64,000 bases of DNA from NCBI RefSeq assembly GCF_016458275.1, contig NZ_JAEMHM010000014.1:96819-160818 (forward strand), given 5' to 3'. The notes below the pieces were generated by a model. It saw nothing but the letters and a program-made list of their open reading frames with translations. It ran no database searches and had not been told where the DNA came from. The stretch comes from Geomesophilobacter sediminis (GTDB taxonomy: Bacteria > Desulfobacterota > Desulfuromonadia > Geobacterales > Geobacteraceae). Below, piece by piece: positions 35,550-45,184 of this stretch. Both the position numbers and the translations under genes were made by a program. Positions within the stretch are counted from its first letter, which is position 1. Each line of letters begins with the position of its first letter.

Positions 35550-35575
35550 CCTTCGGCAGCTTATCTGCTGAACCT

Positions 35576-35602
35576 GGGGGGCCCGGAAGGGCCCCCTTTT
35601 TT
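35576..35602 (+). terminator. rho-independent terminator of dctA
   Basis: GGGGGCCC-ggaa-GGGCCCCC stem followed by TTTTTTA. Confidence 0.9.
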
Positions 35603-35783
35603 ATTCCGGCTCCGGGACCCTGCAGCTCCAGGATTCACCCCTCCCTGTCAAGTCCAAAATTCGTATTCTCGTGCAAAATTATGCTTAAGTAACCGCGTTT
35701 GGCTCCGAAGAGACAAGCAAACTTCCGCCTTCGGCGAGCGACCTTCACATCCGTCGGGGCCAAGGCGGCCCTTCGGGAGCAAT

Positions 35784-36965
35784 ATGAACGCGATAACCAA
35801 CCTGTATCTGAACCTCACTATCGGGCTGCGCCTGACCATCCTCTGCACCTGTTACAGCCTCTGCATCGTCGCCACGGCGATGACTGCCGAATCCCATTCG
35901 GTGCTGATCCGTTACGGCGCAGCGGCTTTGTTCATCGTCATGGGGGGGCTTTTCGGCTGGATCAACATCTGGTCCATCCGGACCCCGCTGAACCGGGCGG
36001 TCGGCTATCTGGAAACGATGGCCAAGGGGGATCTTTCCCAGGAGATCAAGATCCTCCGCCGCAACGAGATCAGCCGGATGCTGCACTCCATGCGGAAACT
36101 CCAGGAATCGATGCGCGAGATCCTGTCCCACGTTCAGCAGACCGCCGAACAGCTGAGCCGCGCCTCCAGCGAACTGAACACCACCTCCGCGAAGATATCG
36201 CAGGGGACGGAGGAAGCGTCGCACCAGTCCAGCGCCATCACCAGCGCGCTTTCCGACCTGGCCAGCGTGAGCAGCGACATAGCCCTCCATTGCCAGAAGA
36301 TGGCGGCCAACGCCGAGGGGACCGGCCAGGCCACCCGCAAGGGGGAGGAGACCGTCGCCCACATGACCATGATCATGCAGGAAATCGAGCGGATGGTGGT
36401 GGGGACGATGGATGCGGTGAAGGCGCTGGGGGCGAACTCGGAGCGGATCGGCGACATCGTGGTGGCGATCGAGGACATCGCCGACCAGACCAACCTCCTG
36501 GCGCTCAATGCCGCCATTGAGGCGGCGCGGGCCGGCGAACAGGGGCGCGGCTTCGCCGTGGTCGCCGACGAGGTCCGCATGCTGGCCGAGCGCACCACCT
36601 CGTCGACCCGCGAGATCCAGTCGATCATCGGCGCGCTGCAGCGGGACGTGAAGAACGTGGTGGGGTCGATGGAACAGAGCGCCGGGAGCGTAAGAAACGG
36701 CAGTGAGGACGTGCGGCACTCCTCCCAGGCGATCGGGAGCATCAAGGAGCAGATCGCGCCGCTTCTGGAGTCGGTCGCCCAGGTGGCGACGGCGGCCGAG
36801 GAGCAGTCGGCGACCAGCGCCGACGTGACCAACAGCATGCGGCACATCGCGCAGGTGGTGCAGGATGCGGCGGCGGGGGCGAGCCACTCGGAGCAGTCGG
36901 CCGCGCAACTGGCGCAGTCGGCGCACCAGCTCACCGAGATGGTGAGCCGGTTCAAGGTCGGCTAG
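35784..36965 (+). CDS. methyl-accepting chemotaxis protein
   Basis: 393 residues. Two N-terminal membrane helices ([45 protein letters not shown]) with almost no periplasmic loop, HAMP, then the long MCP signalling coiled coil with the conserved hairpin tip [34 protein letters not shown] (written here in parts: [18 protein letters not shown] and [16 protein letters not shown]). Lacking a ligand-binding domain, it may sense an intracellular or membrane signal. ATG 35784 follows CGGGAG. It lies between the dctA terminator and its own terminator. Confidence 0.95.
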   Translation: MNAITNLYLNLTIGLRLTILCTCYSLCIVATAMTAESHSVLIRYGAAALFIVMGGLFGWINIWSIRTPLNRAVGYLETMAKGDLSQEIKILRRNEISRMLHSMRKLQESMREILSHVQQTAEQLSRASSELNTTSAKISQGTEEASHQSSAITSALSDLASVSSDIALHCQKMAANAEGTGQATRKGEETVAHMTMIMQEIERMVVGTMDAVKALGANSERIGDIVVAIEDIADQTNLLALNAAIEAARAGEQGRGFAVVADEVRMLAERTTSSTREIQSIIGALQRDVKNVVGSMEQSAGSVRNGSEDVRHSSQAIGSIKEQIAPLLESVAQVATAAEEQSATSADVTNSMRHIAQVVQDAAAGASHSEQSAAQLAQSAHQLTEMVSRFKVG

Positions 36966-36991
36966 TGGGCTTTGCTGCCACAGCGGTAACG

Positions 36992-37024
36992 AAAAAGGGC
37001 GCCAGATTTTGGCGCCCTTTTTTT
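36992..37024. terminator. terminator between the MCP gene and the PrkA-like cluster
   Basis: AAAAAGGGCGCC / GGCGCCCTTTTT with a 7-nt loop and a T tract on the plus strand and an A run on the other side. It can work for both convergent transcripts. Confidence 0.88.
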
Positions 37025-37072
37025 GCGAATGCTGCTGCCGGGGTCCGATTGGACCCGGCAGGCACCCTCCGA

Positions 37073-39364
37073 CTAAACGTGGAATTTCCGGGCCAGGTCG
37101 TTGTCGATCACGTAGACGCAGATCTCCTTGGCCGCCTGCTTGGTGTACTTGAACTTCTCGGAGCTCAGGTTGTTGATCAGGAAGGTCACGTCGTCCCGGA
37201 TCCGTTTGTCGTAGGTCTTGAACGCCTCGGTGTCGTAGTCCTTGATGGCGCGCCTGAAGTTCGCGTTCTCCAGGAACGGCTCGAGCACCTTCTCCTTCAG
37301 GTTGAAGACGTAGCGCTCATGCAGTGACTCGTAGAGATGGGTCTCCTTCGGGCTTTTGCCGTCCACCAGGATCTCCTGGGTGAGCGCCCTGCCGGTGTAC
37401 TCCTTCTGGGTTTCCAGCCGAAACGCCATCCGGTTGTCGTAGTCGGCCTTGCCCCCCAAGAGCCTCCCCTCGATGCCGGTCAAAAACTCCTCGGTGATCT
37501 CCAGCTTTTCGCCGGTGAACCGGCAGATCTCCACGGACCCGATCTCGAAGTTGACGGCGAACATGTAGTTGAGGATGTCGCGCTCGATCTGCTCCTCGTT
37601 GTAGTAGTACAGCGACTCCTTGACCTCCTGGAGCACCTGGTAGTCGTAGTTGTGCACCAGCGAATCGAGGAACCCCTCCGGGATCGCCTCTTTCAGCTCC
37701 TTGTGCCAGCGGGTGAAGAAGGTCACCAGGTGGGACATGTTGATCATCTTGTCCTTCCTGGCGTAAGCGGAATAGAAGTCGGAGAAGATCTTGATCGACT
37801 CGCGCCCGGAGAAGCCGCGGTCCCCCTCGTGCTCGCTCTCGGCAATGATCCGCCGGCGCCTTTTCGCGGTCAGCCGCTTGCGGTCCTCCTCGGTGAGCCA
37901 GCTCGGGATGTGCCCGGTGTAGATCTCCATCTTGAGGATCTGCAGCTTTTCGTCGCAGTAGAGCCGGTACTTGGACGGGTCGCCGATCCATTCCAGGAGG
38001 GCGTCCGACTTGATGTTCATCCGGGTCGAGATGATCACCCGGGCGAAGTTGTGCAAAACCCGGGGGAGAAAGCTCGTGTCGATGTGTTTGCCGAAGATGT
38101 TCCGGTAGATCTCGACCTCGGTGTTGAGGTCCATGACGTAAGGGATGTTTATGAACTCGATCCGGTCGGTGAAGGACTGCACCCCCTCGATGGTCCGCTC
38201 GTCCTCCGGGTTCATCAGGGCGATGAAGAGGCTGCGCACGTTCTCCTCGAGGTCTTCCACCTTGTGGATCCCCTCCGAGATGATGTTGTGCAGGTCGAGG
38301 AGTCGCTCGGCGTTGTGCGCCTTGACGTCCATGAGCGCGTAGATCCCGTTGTTGGTCCGGGCGAGGTTCGAGTAGAGGTACTTCACCTCGTTGGAATCGC
38401 GCAGCAAAAGGTCGATCTTGCGCTGCAAAAGCTCGTTGGTCTGGATGTTCTGTTTCATCTGCCGGTCGCCCGGGTTGAACACCGTGATCCCTTCGCCCAG
38501 CCGCCGGTTGAAGCGGTAGGGGCGGACGTAGATCATCTTGAAGAGCTCGGACGGGTGGTCCAGCCGGCTCAAAAGCGCCTGCAAAAGCGAGGAGCAGATG
38601 GTGCAGGGGGAATCCTTGAAGACCCAGTCGAATTCCTTCTCGGTGAACAGGCGCCACTTGAACGAGTCGTTTTGGAACAGGTCGTCGAAGAACGCGCGGC
38701 GGTGCGCCTTGTTGATCATGAGGATCGGGCTGTCGTGGCTGGGGCAGGCGACCTCGACGTAGTCGCCGCTTCGGTGCAGCGCGCTCTTGTTGTCGGGAAA
38801 ATCCTGCGGCTCCAGCTCGTACTCGTCGAGCAGGTGCGAAAGCTTCTCCATGAAGGCGCCGACCTGGTGCTCCTTGAACCGCCCCAGGATGCGCCGGTCC
38901 AGGCGCCAGACCACCTCGTAGCAGCGTCCCGCCTCGGTCGAGGCGTACTCCTCGAACTTCATCAACAGGTTGTTCAAAAAGGTGCTCTTCCCGGAACCGG
39001 GGGGCCCTTCGAAGATGTAGATCTTGTTCTGGCGCGCCCCGCTCTTCATGGCGGCGACGTGGTTCATCAGCCGGTTTGCGAAGAGCCGGTCGGCGAAGAA
39101 GGGACGGTCCGAGTTTTCCACGAAAAGCTTGCGGCAGTCGTAGTTCACGAAGTTGATCGATTCCGGGTCGTCGGGGTACTCGTCGGCCCCCTCCCCGACG
39201 TAGGAGTGCACCATGTCGTGGAAGATCTGGAAGATGTTGCGCATGACCGCCTGCGGGTTCGCGGTGAGGAGCTGCAGGTACTCCTCGAAAGTGAGGGGGG
39301 CGCGCACCTCCCGTTCCACCATCGCGCGGCTGAGCTGTCTGAGTACTTTCTCGGTGTCTGCCAT
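37073..39364 (-). CDS. second PrkA-like serine protein kinase/AAA protein
   Basis: 763 residues, longer and quite diverged from the PrkA at 42594-44654. AAA-type Walker A GPPGSGKST (about 119-127), Walker B-like region, then the C-terminal PrkA kinase-like module (about 640-760). The middle has CTICSSLL and other cysteines. It is the last gene of the prkA-yeaH-spoVR run (12 bp after the spoVR stop region). In E. coli and B. subtilis one PrkA acts with YeaH/YhbH and SpoVR (YcgB); a second kinase-like paralogue here is unusual compared with those. ATG 39364 follows ACGGAAA. Confidence 0.85.
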   Translation of the reverse strand: MADTEKVLRQLSRAMVEREVRAPLTFEEYLQLLTANPQAVMRNIFQIFHDMVHSYVGEGADEYPDDPESINFVNYDCRKLFVENSDRPFFADRLFANRLMNHVAAMKSGARQNKIYIFEGPPGSGKSTFLNNLLMKFEEYASTEAGRCYEVVWRLDRRILGRFKEHQVGAFMEKLSHLLDEYELEPQDFPDNKSALHRSGDYVEVACPSHDSPILMINKAHRRAFFDDLFQNDSFKWRLFTEKEFDWVFKDSPCTICSSLLQALLSRLDHPSELFKMIYVRPYRFNRRLGEGITVFNPGDRQMKQNIQTNELLQRKIDLLLRDSNEVKYLYSNLARTNNGIYALMDVKAHNAERLLDLHNIISEGIHKVEDLEENVRSLFIALMNPEDERTIEGVQSFTDRIEFINIPYVMDLNTEVEIYRNIFGKHIDTSFLPRVLHNFARVIISTRMNIKSDALLEWIGDPSKYRLYCDEKLQILKMEIYTGHIPSWLTEEDRKRLTAKRRRRIIAESEHEGDRGFSGRESIKIFSDFYSAYARKDKMINMSHLVTFFTRWHKELKEAIPEGFLDSLVHNYDYQVLQEVKESLYYYNEEQIERDILNYMFAVNFEIGSVEICRFTGEKLEITEEFLTGIEGRLLGGKADYDNRMAFRLETQKEYTGRALTQEILVDGKSPKETHLYESLHERYVFNLKEKVLEPFLENANFRRAIKDYDTEAFKTYDKRIRDDVTFLINNLSSEKFKYTKQAAKEICVYVIDNDLARKFHV

Positions 39365-39376
39365 GGTTTCCGTCCG

Positions 39377-41008
39377 TTAGAGCGTTTTGCGGGTCAGGAC
39401 CTTTTCTTTCATGGTGTAGACCACCCGCTGCCAGGTGATCTCCGGCTCGGCCCCCTCGTCACGCGGTCCCGAGTGGCTGTGACTGGGCTGGGAGAATACC
39501 GCCTCGCTGGTCTCAAGCTGCACCGGTTTGCCCCACAGGTATTCGATCCCCACCAGGGTGTTGGCGATGTACTCCTGGACCAGCTGCTTCCCTTCGAAGT
39601 GGTGGATCAGGTAGAGCGCGCCTTCTTCCCCCTTTTCGGTGTCGATCTCGATGTTGGGCGGATGGTAGAGCGTGTTCAGACACATGTCGCGGTACTGCCG
39701 GGCGTCGCGGCTCTTGACGTAGTACTGCCAGACCATCCGCTGCTGGTCGAGCCTTTTGCCGGTGACGAAGAGGTTGTACTTGTTGGTGAAGTCCTGGTCG
39801 ATGAAGTTCTTGAGGAAGAGGTAGTCGCACAGGTTCTCCCGCACCTGGAAGATGAAATCCTCTCCCGTGCCGTCGCCGCGGTCGTAGTTCTTCCGCTCTT
39901 GGGCGTCGGTGAGCCGGTGGAAGTCGTAGGTGGTCCGCCCCGCGTCGGCCGCCTCTTTCAGGAACCAGAAAAGCCGCATCCCGAGCGCGTACGGATTCAT
40001 CCCGACCCGCGGCATCGAGGTGACCCCGGCGTGGACCCGGGCGAAATCGACCTCGTGCCCCTTGATCCGGTCGTCCTGCAGGAAGAGCTTTTCGTGCCAG
40101 TAGCTCGCCCACCCCTCGTTCATGATCTTGGTCCGGATCTGGGGCTGGAAGAAGATCGAGGTCATGCGGATCACCTCGAGGATCGACTTCATCCAGACGT
40201 TTTCCTCGCGGGCCAGAAATTCCGAGTTCTCCACCAGGAAGCGGAGCAGGTCGCGCCGCTCGGTGTGCTTCACCCCGGTTTTTTTCTGGAAGTGCGCCTC
40301 GAATTCCGGGTACTTGACCTCGATCTGGGCGAAGAAGGAGGTCTCGGCCTCCTCTCCCAGCCGGGCCACGAAGTCGTTGTAGCGGTTGATCTCCTTGAGG
40401 AAATCGCCCACCGAAAGCTTCTTCTCCACCTGGAGGAAGACGTCGAAGTAGTAGTCGAGCCGGCTCGAGGTGTGCTGCTTGGGAGAGGCGAACAGGGGGG
40501 AGAGTTCGGTGTGGTAGCCGACCAGGTTATCGATGGAGCGGGCGAACTCGATGATGTAGTCGACCCAGCGCCCCTTCTCGGCCCGCAGCTTGGCGATCAC
40601 CCGCTTGTCGGAGAGCGCCTGCCCGGTGAAGTCGTACTCCCAGGTGTGGCGGAAGTAGAGGTTGTTCTGGAAAAAGTCGATGTGGCCGAGCACGTGGTAG
40701 AAGATCATCACGTTGAGCCAGTCCGGGTTGTTGTCGTTGTAAAAGGAGATCGGCGGACGGGTGTTGATGACCGTCTCGTAGGGGTTGTGGGGGTAGAGCT
40801 CGTATTCCCCCTTGCCGCGCAGGACCTCGACGTCATGCACCCAGTAGTCGTAGAGGGTCGGGATCATCACCTTGGGCGAGAGCTCGATCAGATCGCGGTT
40901 GGTGACGATGTACTCGAGGCTCTCGTCGGTGAAGGAAAGACCCGCCGCGCGTGCCCGCTCCTTGCAACCCTCCATGATCTCCTTGGTATGTTGGTTGATC
41001 AGTTCCAT
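39377..41008 (-). CDS. spoVR: SpoVR family protein
   Basis: 543 residues, typical of SpoVR/YcgB. Recognisable segments include YELYPHNPYETVINTRPPISFYND, NVMIFYHVLGHIDFFQNN, MNEGWASYWHEKLF, VHAGVTSMPRVGMNPYALGMRLFW. The His/Glu-rich segments hint at a metal site, but the activity is unknown. In B. subtilis it affects spore cortex; in enterobacteria the homologue is induced by stress and starvation with PrkA and YeaH, so a general stress role is more likely here. ATG 41008 follows GAGGCAGG. Confidence 0.95.
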   Translation of the reverse strand: MELINQHTKEIMEGCKERARAAGLSFTDESLEYIVTNRDLIELSPKVMIPTLYDYWVHDVEVLRGKGEYELYPHNPYETVINTRPPISFYNDNNPDWLNVMIFYHVLGHIDFFQNNLYFRHTWEYDFTGQALSDKRVIAKLRAEKGRWVDYIIEFARSIDNLVGYHTELSPLFASPKQHTSSRLDYYFDVFLQVEKKLSVGDFLKEINRYNDFVARLGEEAETSFFAQIEVKYPEFEAHFQKKTGVKHTERRDLLRFLVENSEFLAREENVWMKSILEVIRMTSIFFQPQIRTKIMNEGWASYWHEKLFLQDDRIKGHEVDFARVHAGVTSMPRVGMNPYALGMRLFWFLKEAADAGRTTYDFHRLTDAQERKNYDRGDGTGEDFIFQVRENLCDYLFLKNFIDQDFTNKYNLFVTGKRLDQQRMVWQYYVKSRDARQYRDMCLNTLYHPPNIEIDTEKGEEGALYLIHHFEGKQLVQEYIANTLVGIEYLWGKPVQLETSEAVFSQPSHSHSGPRDEGAEPEITWQRVVYTMKEKVLTRKTL

Positions 41009-41029
41009 GCCTGCCTCTAAAGAGCGTTC

Positions 41030-41121
41030 AACGTTCTACGTTCAACGTTCAACGTTAGTCGTTCCACGTTAGTCGTTCGGCCCGTCCTGCGGGTTCAACG
41101 TTGAACCTTGAACGTTGAACC
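41030..41121. repeat. ACGTT repeats and 11-bp hairpin between yeaH and spoVR
   Basis: Short direct repeats of GTTCAACGTT fill 41030-41060. GGTTCAACGTT (41092-41102) and AACGTTGAACC (41111-41121) form a perfect hairpin with an 8-nt loop, followed on plus by TCTTTTTAG. It lies inside the presumed operon and could act in mRNA processing or attenuation. Confidence 0.7.
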
Positions 41122-41126
41122 TCTTT

Positions 41127-42503
41127 TTAGGAAATAAGCTTCTTGATCCCCTCGATGATCCGCGCCTCGTCCGCGTCCTCGCTCATGATGTCCATCCGGA
41201 TCAGGTCCGGCTTGTCGCGCAAAAGGCCCGAGTTCTCCATGTAACGCGCTACCTCGGTCCACTGGGTGCCGCTGTGCTCGGCGATGGTGATCCCCATACG
41301 GCTCGCGTAGGAAAGGATCTTCATGATCTCGGGTAGCGCCTTGTCGCCGCCGGTGTCCCAGTCGTCCCCGTCGGTGCCGTGGAAGACGTAGATGTTGTAA
41401 TCGGCATCCAGGTGGTCCTTGGCCACGATCTCGTTCACCAGCTTGAGAGCGCTCGCCACCTCGGTCCCGCCGGCCACCCGGGAGTTGTAATAGGTGTAGA
41501 AGTCGGAGACCTCTTTCGCCTCGGTGTCGTGCAGGATGAAGCGCGACTCCACCTGCCCGCCGTACTGGAAGAGGAGCCAACTGTAGATGAGGACGTGCTG
41601 GGTCACCACGAGTTCGGTCACCTTGCCGGCCATCGAACCGGAGTAGTCGCGGACAAAGAAGACCAGCGCCTGCGGTTCGTAATCCTTTTCCGGGGAGAGG
41701 ACGCGGTAGACCTTGTCCTTGGGAGCGATCAGGAACCGGACCGGGTCGAGATCCTCCAGGCTCGGGAGGTTCCCCAGCGCGATGTTGGTCTCCACGATCT
41801 GGCGCAGGGTGGCCTTTTTGTCCAGCACCTGCCCGCTGCCGCGGTTGCGGTCGGTGAGGTCGTAGGTGTAGCGGGTGAAGGAGCGTTTCTTCCCTTTCTC
41901 GCGCAGGTTCGGGAGCTGGAACTTCTCGGTGAGGGCGCGCCCCAGTTCATAGGCGGTGGCGTCCAGGTCGTGACCTTCCCCTTCCCCCTGGCCCGGGCCG
42001 GCGCCCGGCTCACCCCCGGTATCGCGTACCGGCTGCTCGCCCAGGATATCCCCTTCCTCCTCGCTTCCGGTCCCGCCGGTCGAGCCCCCCTCGCCGGGAG
42101 GACGCACCGTCGGGTCGTGGATCAGCTTCTCTTCCTCGGTAGAGGGGACGACGACCACCTTTCCCTTCCCCCCCTTGCCCGGCTTGATCAGCTTGCCGAC
42201 CTTGATCTTGCGCGGAAAGCCGTCTTCCTCGCGCTGCCGGTCCCGTTCCAAGAGGTCGTCCAGCGACTTGAAGTGCAGGGTGTACGGGTTGGGCACCCGC
42301 TCCTGCCGCTGCAGCACGGCCTGATCCTGGAAGGAGTAGATGCTCCGGGAGAATCCCGGGAAAGGGCCGGGCTGAGCCGGTGCCGGGGGATTGTGGTCCG
42401 CCTCGGCCTGCTCCAGCTCGTCACGGAAGCGTTTTTCGCGCTCCGGGTCGAGGCCCTGTTGTTGCAGTTTAGTCAGTCGATTTTGCAAGTCGCTTTTGGC
42501 CAT
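41127..42503 (-). CDS. yeaH: YeaH/YhbH family protein (DUF444, VWA-like)
   Basis: 458 residues. A charged N-terminal half (coiled, with Lys/Gly-rich GKLIKPGKGGKGKVVVV) precedes a von Willebrand A-like domain at about 290-455: VFFVRDYSGSMAGKVTE (MIDAS-type DxSxS variant), YNIYVFHGTDGDDWDTGG. Family members are encoded with PrkA and SpoVR in many bacteria and are needed with PrkA for stress functions. Follows prkA by 90 bp. The ATG at 42503 has only a weak GGCAGGG site. Confidence 0.93.
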   Translation of the reverse strand: MAKSDLQNRLTKLQQQGLDPEREKRFRDELEQAEADHNPPAPAQPGPFPGFSRSIYSFQDQAVLQRQERVPNPYTLHFKSLDDLLERDRQREEDGFPRKIKVGKLIKPGKGGKGKVVVVPSTEEEKLIHDPTVRPPGEGGSTGGTGSEEEGDILGEQPVRDTGGEPGAGPGQGEGEGHDLDATAYELGRALTEKFQLPNLREKGKKRSFTRYTYDLTDRNRGSGQVLDKKATLRQIVETNIALGNLPSLEDLDPVRFLIAPKDKVYRVLSPEKDYEPQALVFFVRDYSGSMAGKVTELVVTQHVLIYSWLLFQYGGQVESRFILHDTEAKEVSDFYTYYNSRVAGGTEVASALKLVNEIVAKDHLDADYNIYVFHGTDGDDWDTGGDKALPEIMKILSYASRMGITIAEHSGTQWTEVARYMENSGLLRDKPDLIRMDIMSEDADEARIIEGIKKLIS

Positions 42504-42593
42504 GGCCCTGCCGACCTCGTAGTGCGTGATTTGTTTGCTGGGCCTTCCCCGCGCGGGACCGATCCGACCCGCGCAGGGGAAGGAGGAGTCCGT

Positions 42594-44654
42594 TTAGCTC
42601 TCGTCCTCCTGGGTGCAAAAGTACTCGATGGTCTTCTGGGCGCAGGTGCGGCAGTAGCCGAGCTTGCCGAGCATGGTTACGATCATCCGGTCGTAGAGCT
42701 TCTGGTTTTCCTCGTTGGTCCGGTTGGCCAGGGCGCCGATCAGCGACCCGGCACCGGCGATGTCGGACTTGAGCCTCACGTCGGTTACCGCCTTGACCAG
42801 TTCGAGGTTGTCCATGAAGTCGTAGTTCGGATCCACCGAGATCTTCTGCCCGTAGATCTTCCGGATCGAGGTCCTAAACGACGAGCGCTGCTCCTCGGTC
42901 TTCAGCCCGATCCGCTCCTCGACGCTCTTCACGTAGCGCTCGTCGATCTTGAGCGCCTTGAGCTCGCCGGTCTGCGGGTCCTTGTACTTCCACATCCGGT
43001 CCGGTCCCAGGTTCTCCGCGTCGATCCCGATGATCATGTTCACGTAGTTCAGGACGTCCTTTCTGATGGCGAACGGCTCGTCCATGTAGGCGTTGAACAT
43101 CTCGGTCATGATCCGCTCGCGGTAGAGCTGGCGTCCGGTCTTGAGGTCCTCCAGGTACTTGGCGCGCTCGTTGGGCTCGACCACGTAGTCCAGCACCACC
43201 CGCTCCAGCGACTTGAAGATGTCGTAGGCGGTCATGCAGCGCCCTTCGTTGGTGTCCGAGCTCTCCTTCAGGATCTGGATGCTCCGGCCCAGGCTGCGGT
43301 GGCCCAGCCCGCGCTGCCCGAACCGTTTGGTGATGTCCGGTTCCTGGCCCAAGGTGTCGATCACCTCGGCGAGCGCCTTGATGCTCTTCTCGCCGGCGAC
43401 CTCGCCCGCGGCAAGCTTCATGGTCTCGATCGGGGTCAGTTTTTCCGAGCGCGGCAGACGGGTCAGCACCACCCCGACCGAAGCGGCGTAGTTCAGGTTC
43501 GGGTCCTGGTGCAGGGTTTCCTTGGCGAGGGTTGTCCGCTGTTCGCCCCCCAGGGCGTAGTTGGTCAGCCCTTCCTGCATCCGGTAGTTGGTGTTGTGCG
43601 ATACGTAGCAGATCCGGCAGCGGTCGACGATCGGCGCCTCTTCCTTCTCGGAGAGGAAGCGGTTGAATTCCGAGTTGTTACTGGTGGCGATGATCATGGA
43701 GTCGATCGGCCACCGGTAGCCGTCGATTTCGATGGCCCGGTTCTGGATCACCCCGAGGTAGACCTGGACCAGGTCCTTCTTGTTCTTGAAGATCTCGTCC
43801 GAGAAGTGGATGCCGCCCCCGGCAACCCGGGCCAGCGCGCCGCGCCTAAGGTCGAAGCGGTACGGGTTGTTGGTGTCGGACAGGTGCAAAAGGCGCTGGA
43901 TCGACTCCTCCCCCAACAGGTCGACCGCCGAGGAGGTGATCTTGTCCTTGGCGGGGTACTTGCCGGTCAAGGTCCCCAGGCTCTCGCTCATCGGCACCGG
44001 GATGACCTCGATGGAATCGAGCATCTTGTCGAGGTTCAAGTCCTCGAACTCGCGGATCTCGTTCCAGATGTAACCGGAGCACGCCCCGAGCGGGCGGTAG
44101 TTGCGGTACAGCGTCTCGAGCTCCTCATCGCTGAACCCCCCGGCCTCGGCGAGGAACTGCCGGTTGCGGTCGGGATCGTCGAAGAGGTTCATCGCCAGGA
44201 TCATCGGGTCCTCGTAGGTCTGGGAGTCGATCTCCTTGATCTTGCCGTAGTGCCCGAACCGCTGCATGTCCAGGAAGCGGAAGGTGTATTTCCGGTTCCG
44301 GTCCTGGGAAAGGAAGTTGCGGTACTTGCCGCAGAGGAACTCCACGAAGAAGGTCTTGCCGTTGCCCGGCTCACCCACCAGGACAAAGGCCATCTCCTTG
44401 CTGGACCCCCCTTCGGCCGCGTCCTTCACGAACGAGACGAAGCTGTTGATTTCGTCGTACATCCCGATCGTGTGCTTCCGTCCGGTTCGAAAAATATTGA
44501 AGTCGTAGGTGGTCTTCGCGTTGACCACGACCTTTTCGAACCCCGGTTCCAGGATCATCCTGATGATCCCTTGGAAAGCGTTCTCAAAAACGCGTTCACC
44601 CGCCTTGACGGCTGCCAAGTGTTGCCGGAGCGTGTTGTTCTTCTGCGCAGTCAT
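42594..44654 (-). CDS. prkA: PrkA serine protein kinase
   Basis: 686 residues. The N-terminal AAA+ domain has Walker A GEPGNGKT (about 103-110) and sensor motifs (IIATSNNSEFNRF). The C-terminal third is the PrkA kinase-like domain (PMRKDVL-like: EPFAIRKDVLNYVNMII...RMWKYKDPQTGELKALKIDERYVKSVEERIG). PrkA homologues are nucleotide-dependent kinases, and an ATPase/protease role has also been proposed for B. subtilis PrkA. First gene of the four-gene cluster; ATG 44654 follows CGGAGGGG. Confidence 0.94.
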   Translation of the reverse strand: MTAQKNNTLRQHLAAVKAGERVFENAFQGIIRMILEPGFEKVVVNAKTTYDFNIFRTGRKHTIGMYDEINSFVSFVKDAAEGGSSKEMAFVLVGEPGNGKTFFVEFLCGKYRNFLSQDRNRKYTFRFLDMQRFGHYGKIKEIDSQTYEDPMILAMNLFDDPDRNRQFLAEAGGFSDEELETLYRNYRPLGACSGYIWNEIREFEDLNLDKMLDSIEVIPVPMSESLGTLTGKYPAKDKITSSAVDLLGEESIQRLLHLSDTNNPYRFDLRRGALARVAGGGIHFSDEIFKNKKDLVQVYLGVIQNRAIEIDGYRWPIDSMIIATSNNSEFNRFLSEKEEAPIVDRCRICYVSHNTNYRMQEGLTNYALGGEQRTTLAKETLHQDPNLNYAASVGVVLTRLPRSEKLTPIETMKLAAGEVAGEKSIKALAEVIDTLGQEPDITKRFGQRGLGHRSLGRSIQILKESSDTNEGRCMTAYDIFKSLERVVLDYVVEPNERAKYLEDLKTGRQLYRERIMTEMFNAYMDEPFAIRKDVLNYVNMIIGIDAENLGPDRMWKYKDPQTGELKALKIDERYVKSVEERIGLKTEEQRSSFRTSIRKIYGQKISVDPNYDFMDNLELVKAVTDVRLKSDIAGAGSLIGALANRTNEENQKLYDRMIVTMLGKLGYCRTCAQKTIEYFCTQEDES

Positions 44655-45184
44655 GATTCCCCTCCGAAAAGGTGGTCTTTAGTGCTTGATGTTAATATTC
44701 AACTTCATTGGTAAGTATAATCTACTACTGATTTTTTTAGCAACAGCAATGGCGAGAAGTACCGCATCTCCGCAGTATTGCTGAAATAGCGCTTTTTCGG
44801 GTCGAAGGCTCACTTATTTTACCGGCGGCAAATGAATCCGCAAGCATAATTAATTGTAATTAACTATGCTTGCGCAGCGATATTACTCAAAAAAAAGGTG
44901 ACTGAATCAGTCTCTGGGGGTGGGGTTTGGCAGGTAAAGACGGCTTTGAGGGAGTGGCGGGAACACTCGATGTCAGGGGGGATGTCCCTTTGACGGGATG
45001 CTAAGTGGCTGAGAGTGTGATGAAATGTTGTCGCATTGCTTGGAGTGGAGCTGGTAGCTCGCGTCAGGGGCGGAAGACGCGACGGTTCCCGGTTCTGGCA
45101 ATGGCAGCTCGACCAGGAAGCGTCCGGCGCTGACTGCGTCAGTACCGCCATCGATCATTGATTGTCGGTCATTGATCGTTGAAC
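44655..45184. other. 530-bp gene-free region upstream of prkA
   Basis: Holds the prkA promoter, an AT-rich stretch around 44840-44900 and, near 45150-45184, three ATTGAT/ATTGATC repeats after the DGC gene. Small open frames on the minus strand here lack ribosome sites and family features. Confidence 0.55.
44714..44743 (-). promoter_or_regulatory. promoter of the prkA cluster
   Basis: Minus strand TTGCTA (44738-44743), 18-bp spacer, TATACT (44714-44719), about 60 bp before the ATG. The weak -35 would also suit a stationary-phase sigma factor. Confidence 0.55.

Noticed and set aside
35690..35783. Possible c-di-GMP (GEMM) riboswitch before the MCP gene
   Set aside because: A GCAAAC stretch and hairpins are present, but the conserved GGGACGCAAAGCC core is missing.
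37337..44714. Two very long plus-strand frames opposite the PrkA cluster
   Set aside because: They are antisense shadows of prkA, yeaH, spoVR and the second PrkA gene, and are Asp/Val/Leu/Glu-rich without domains.
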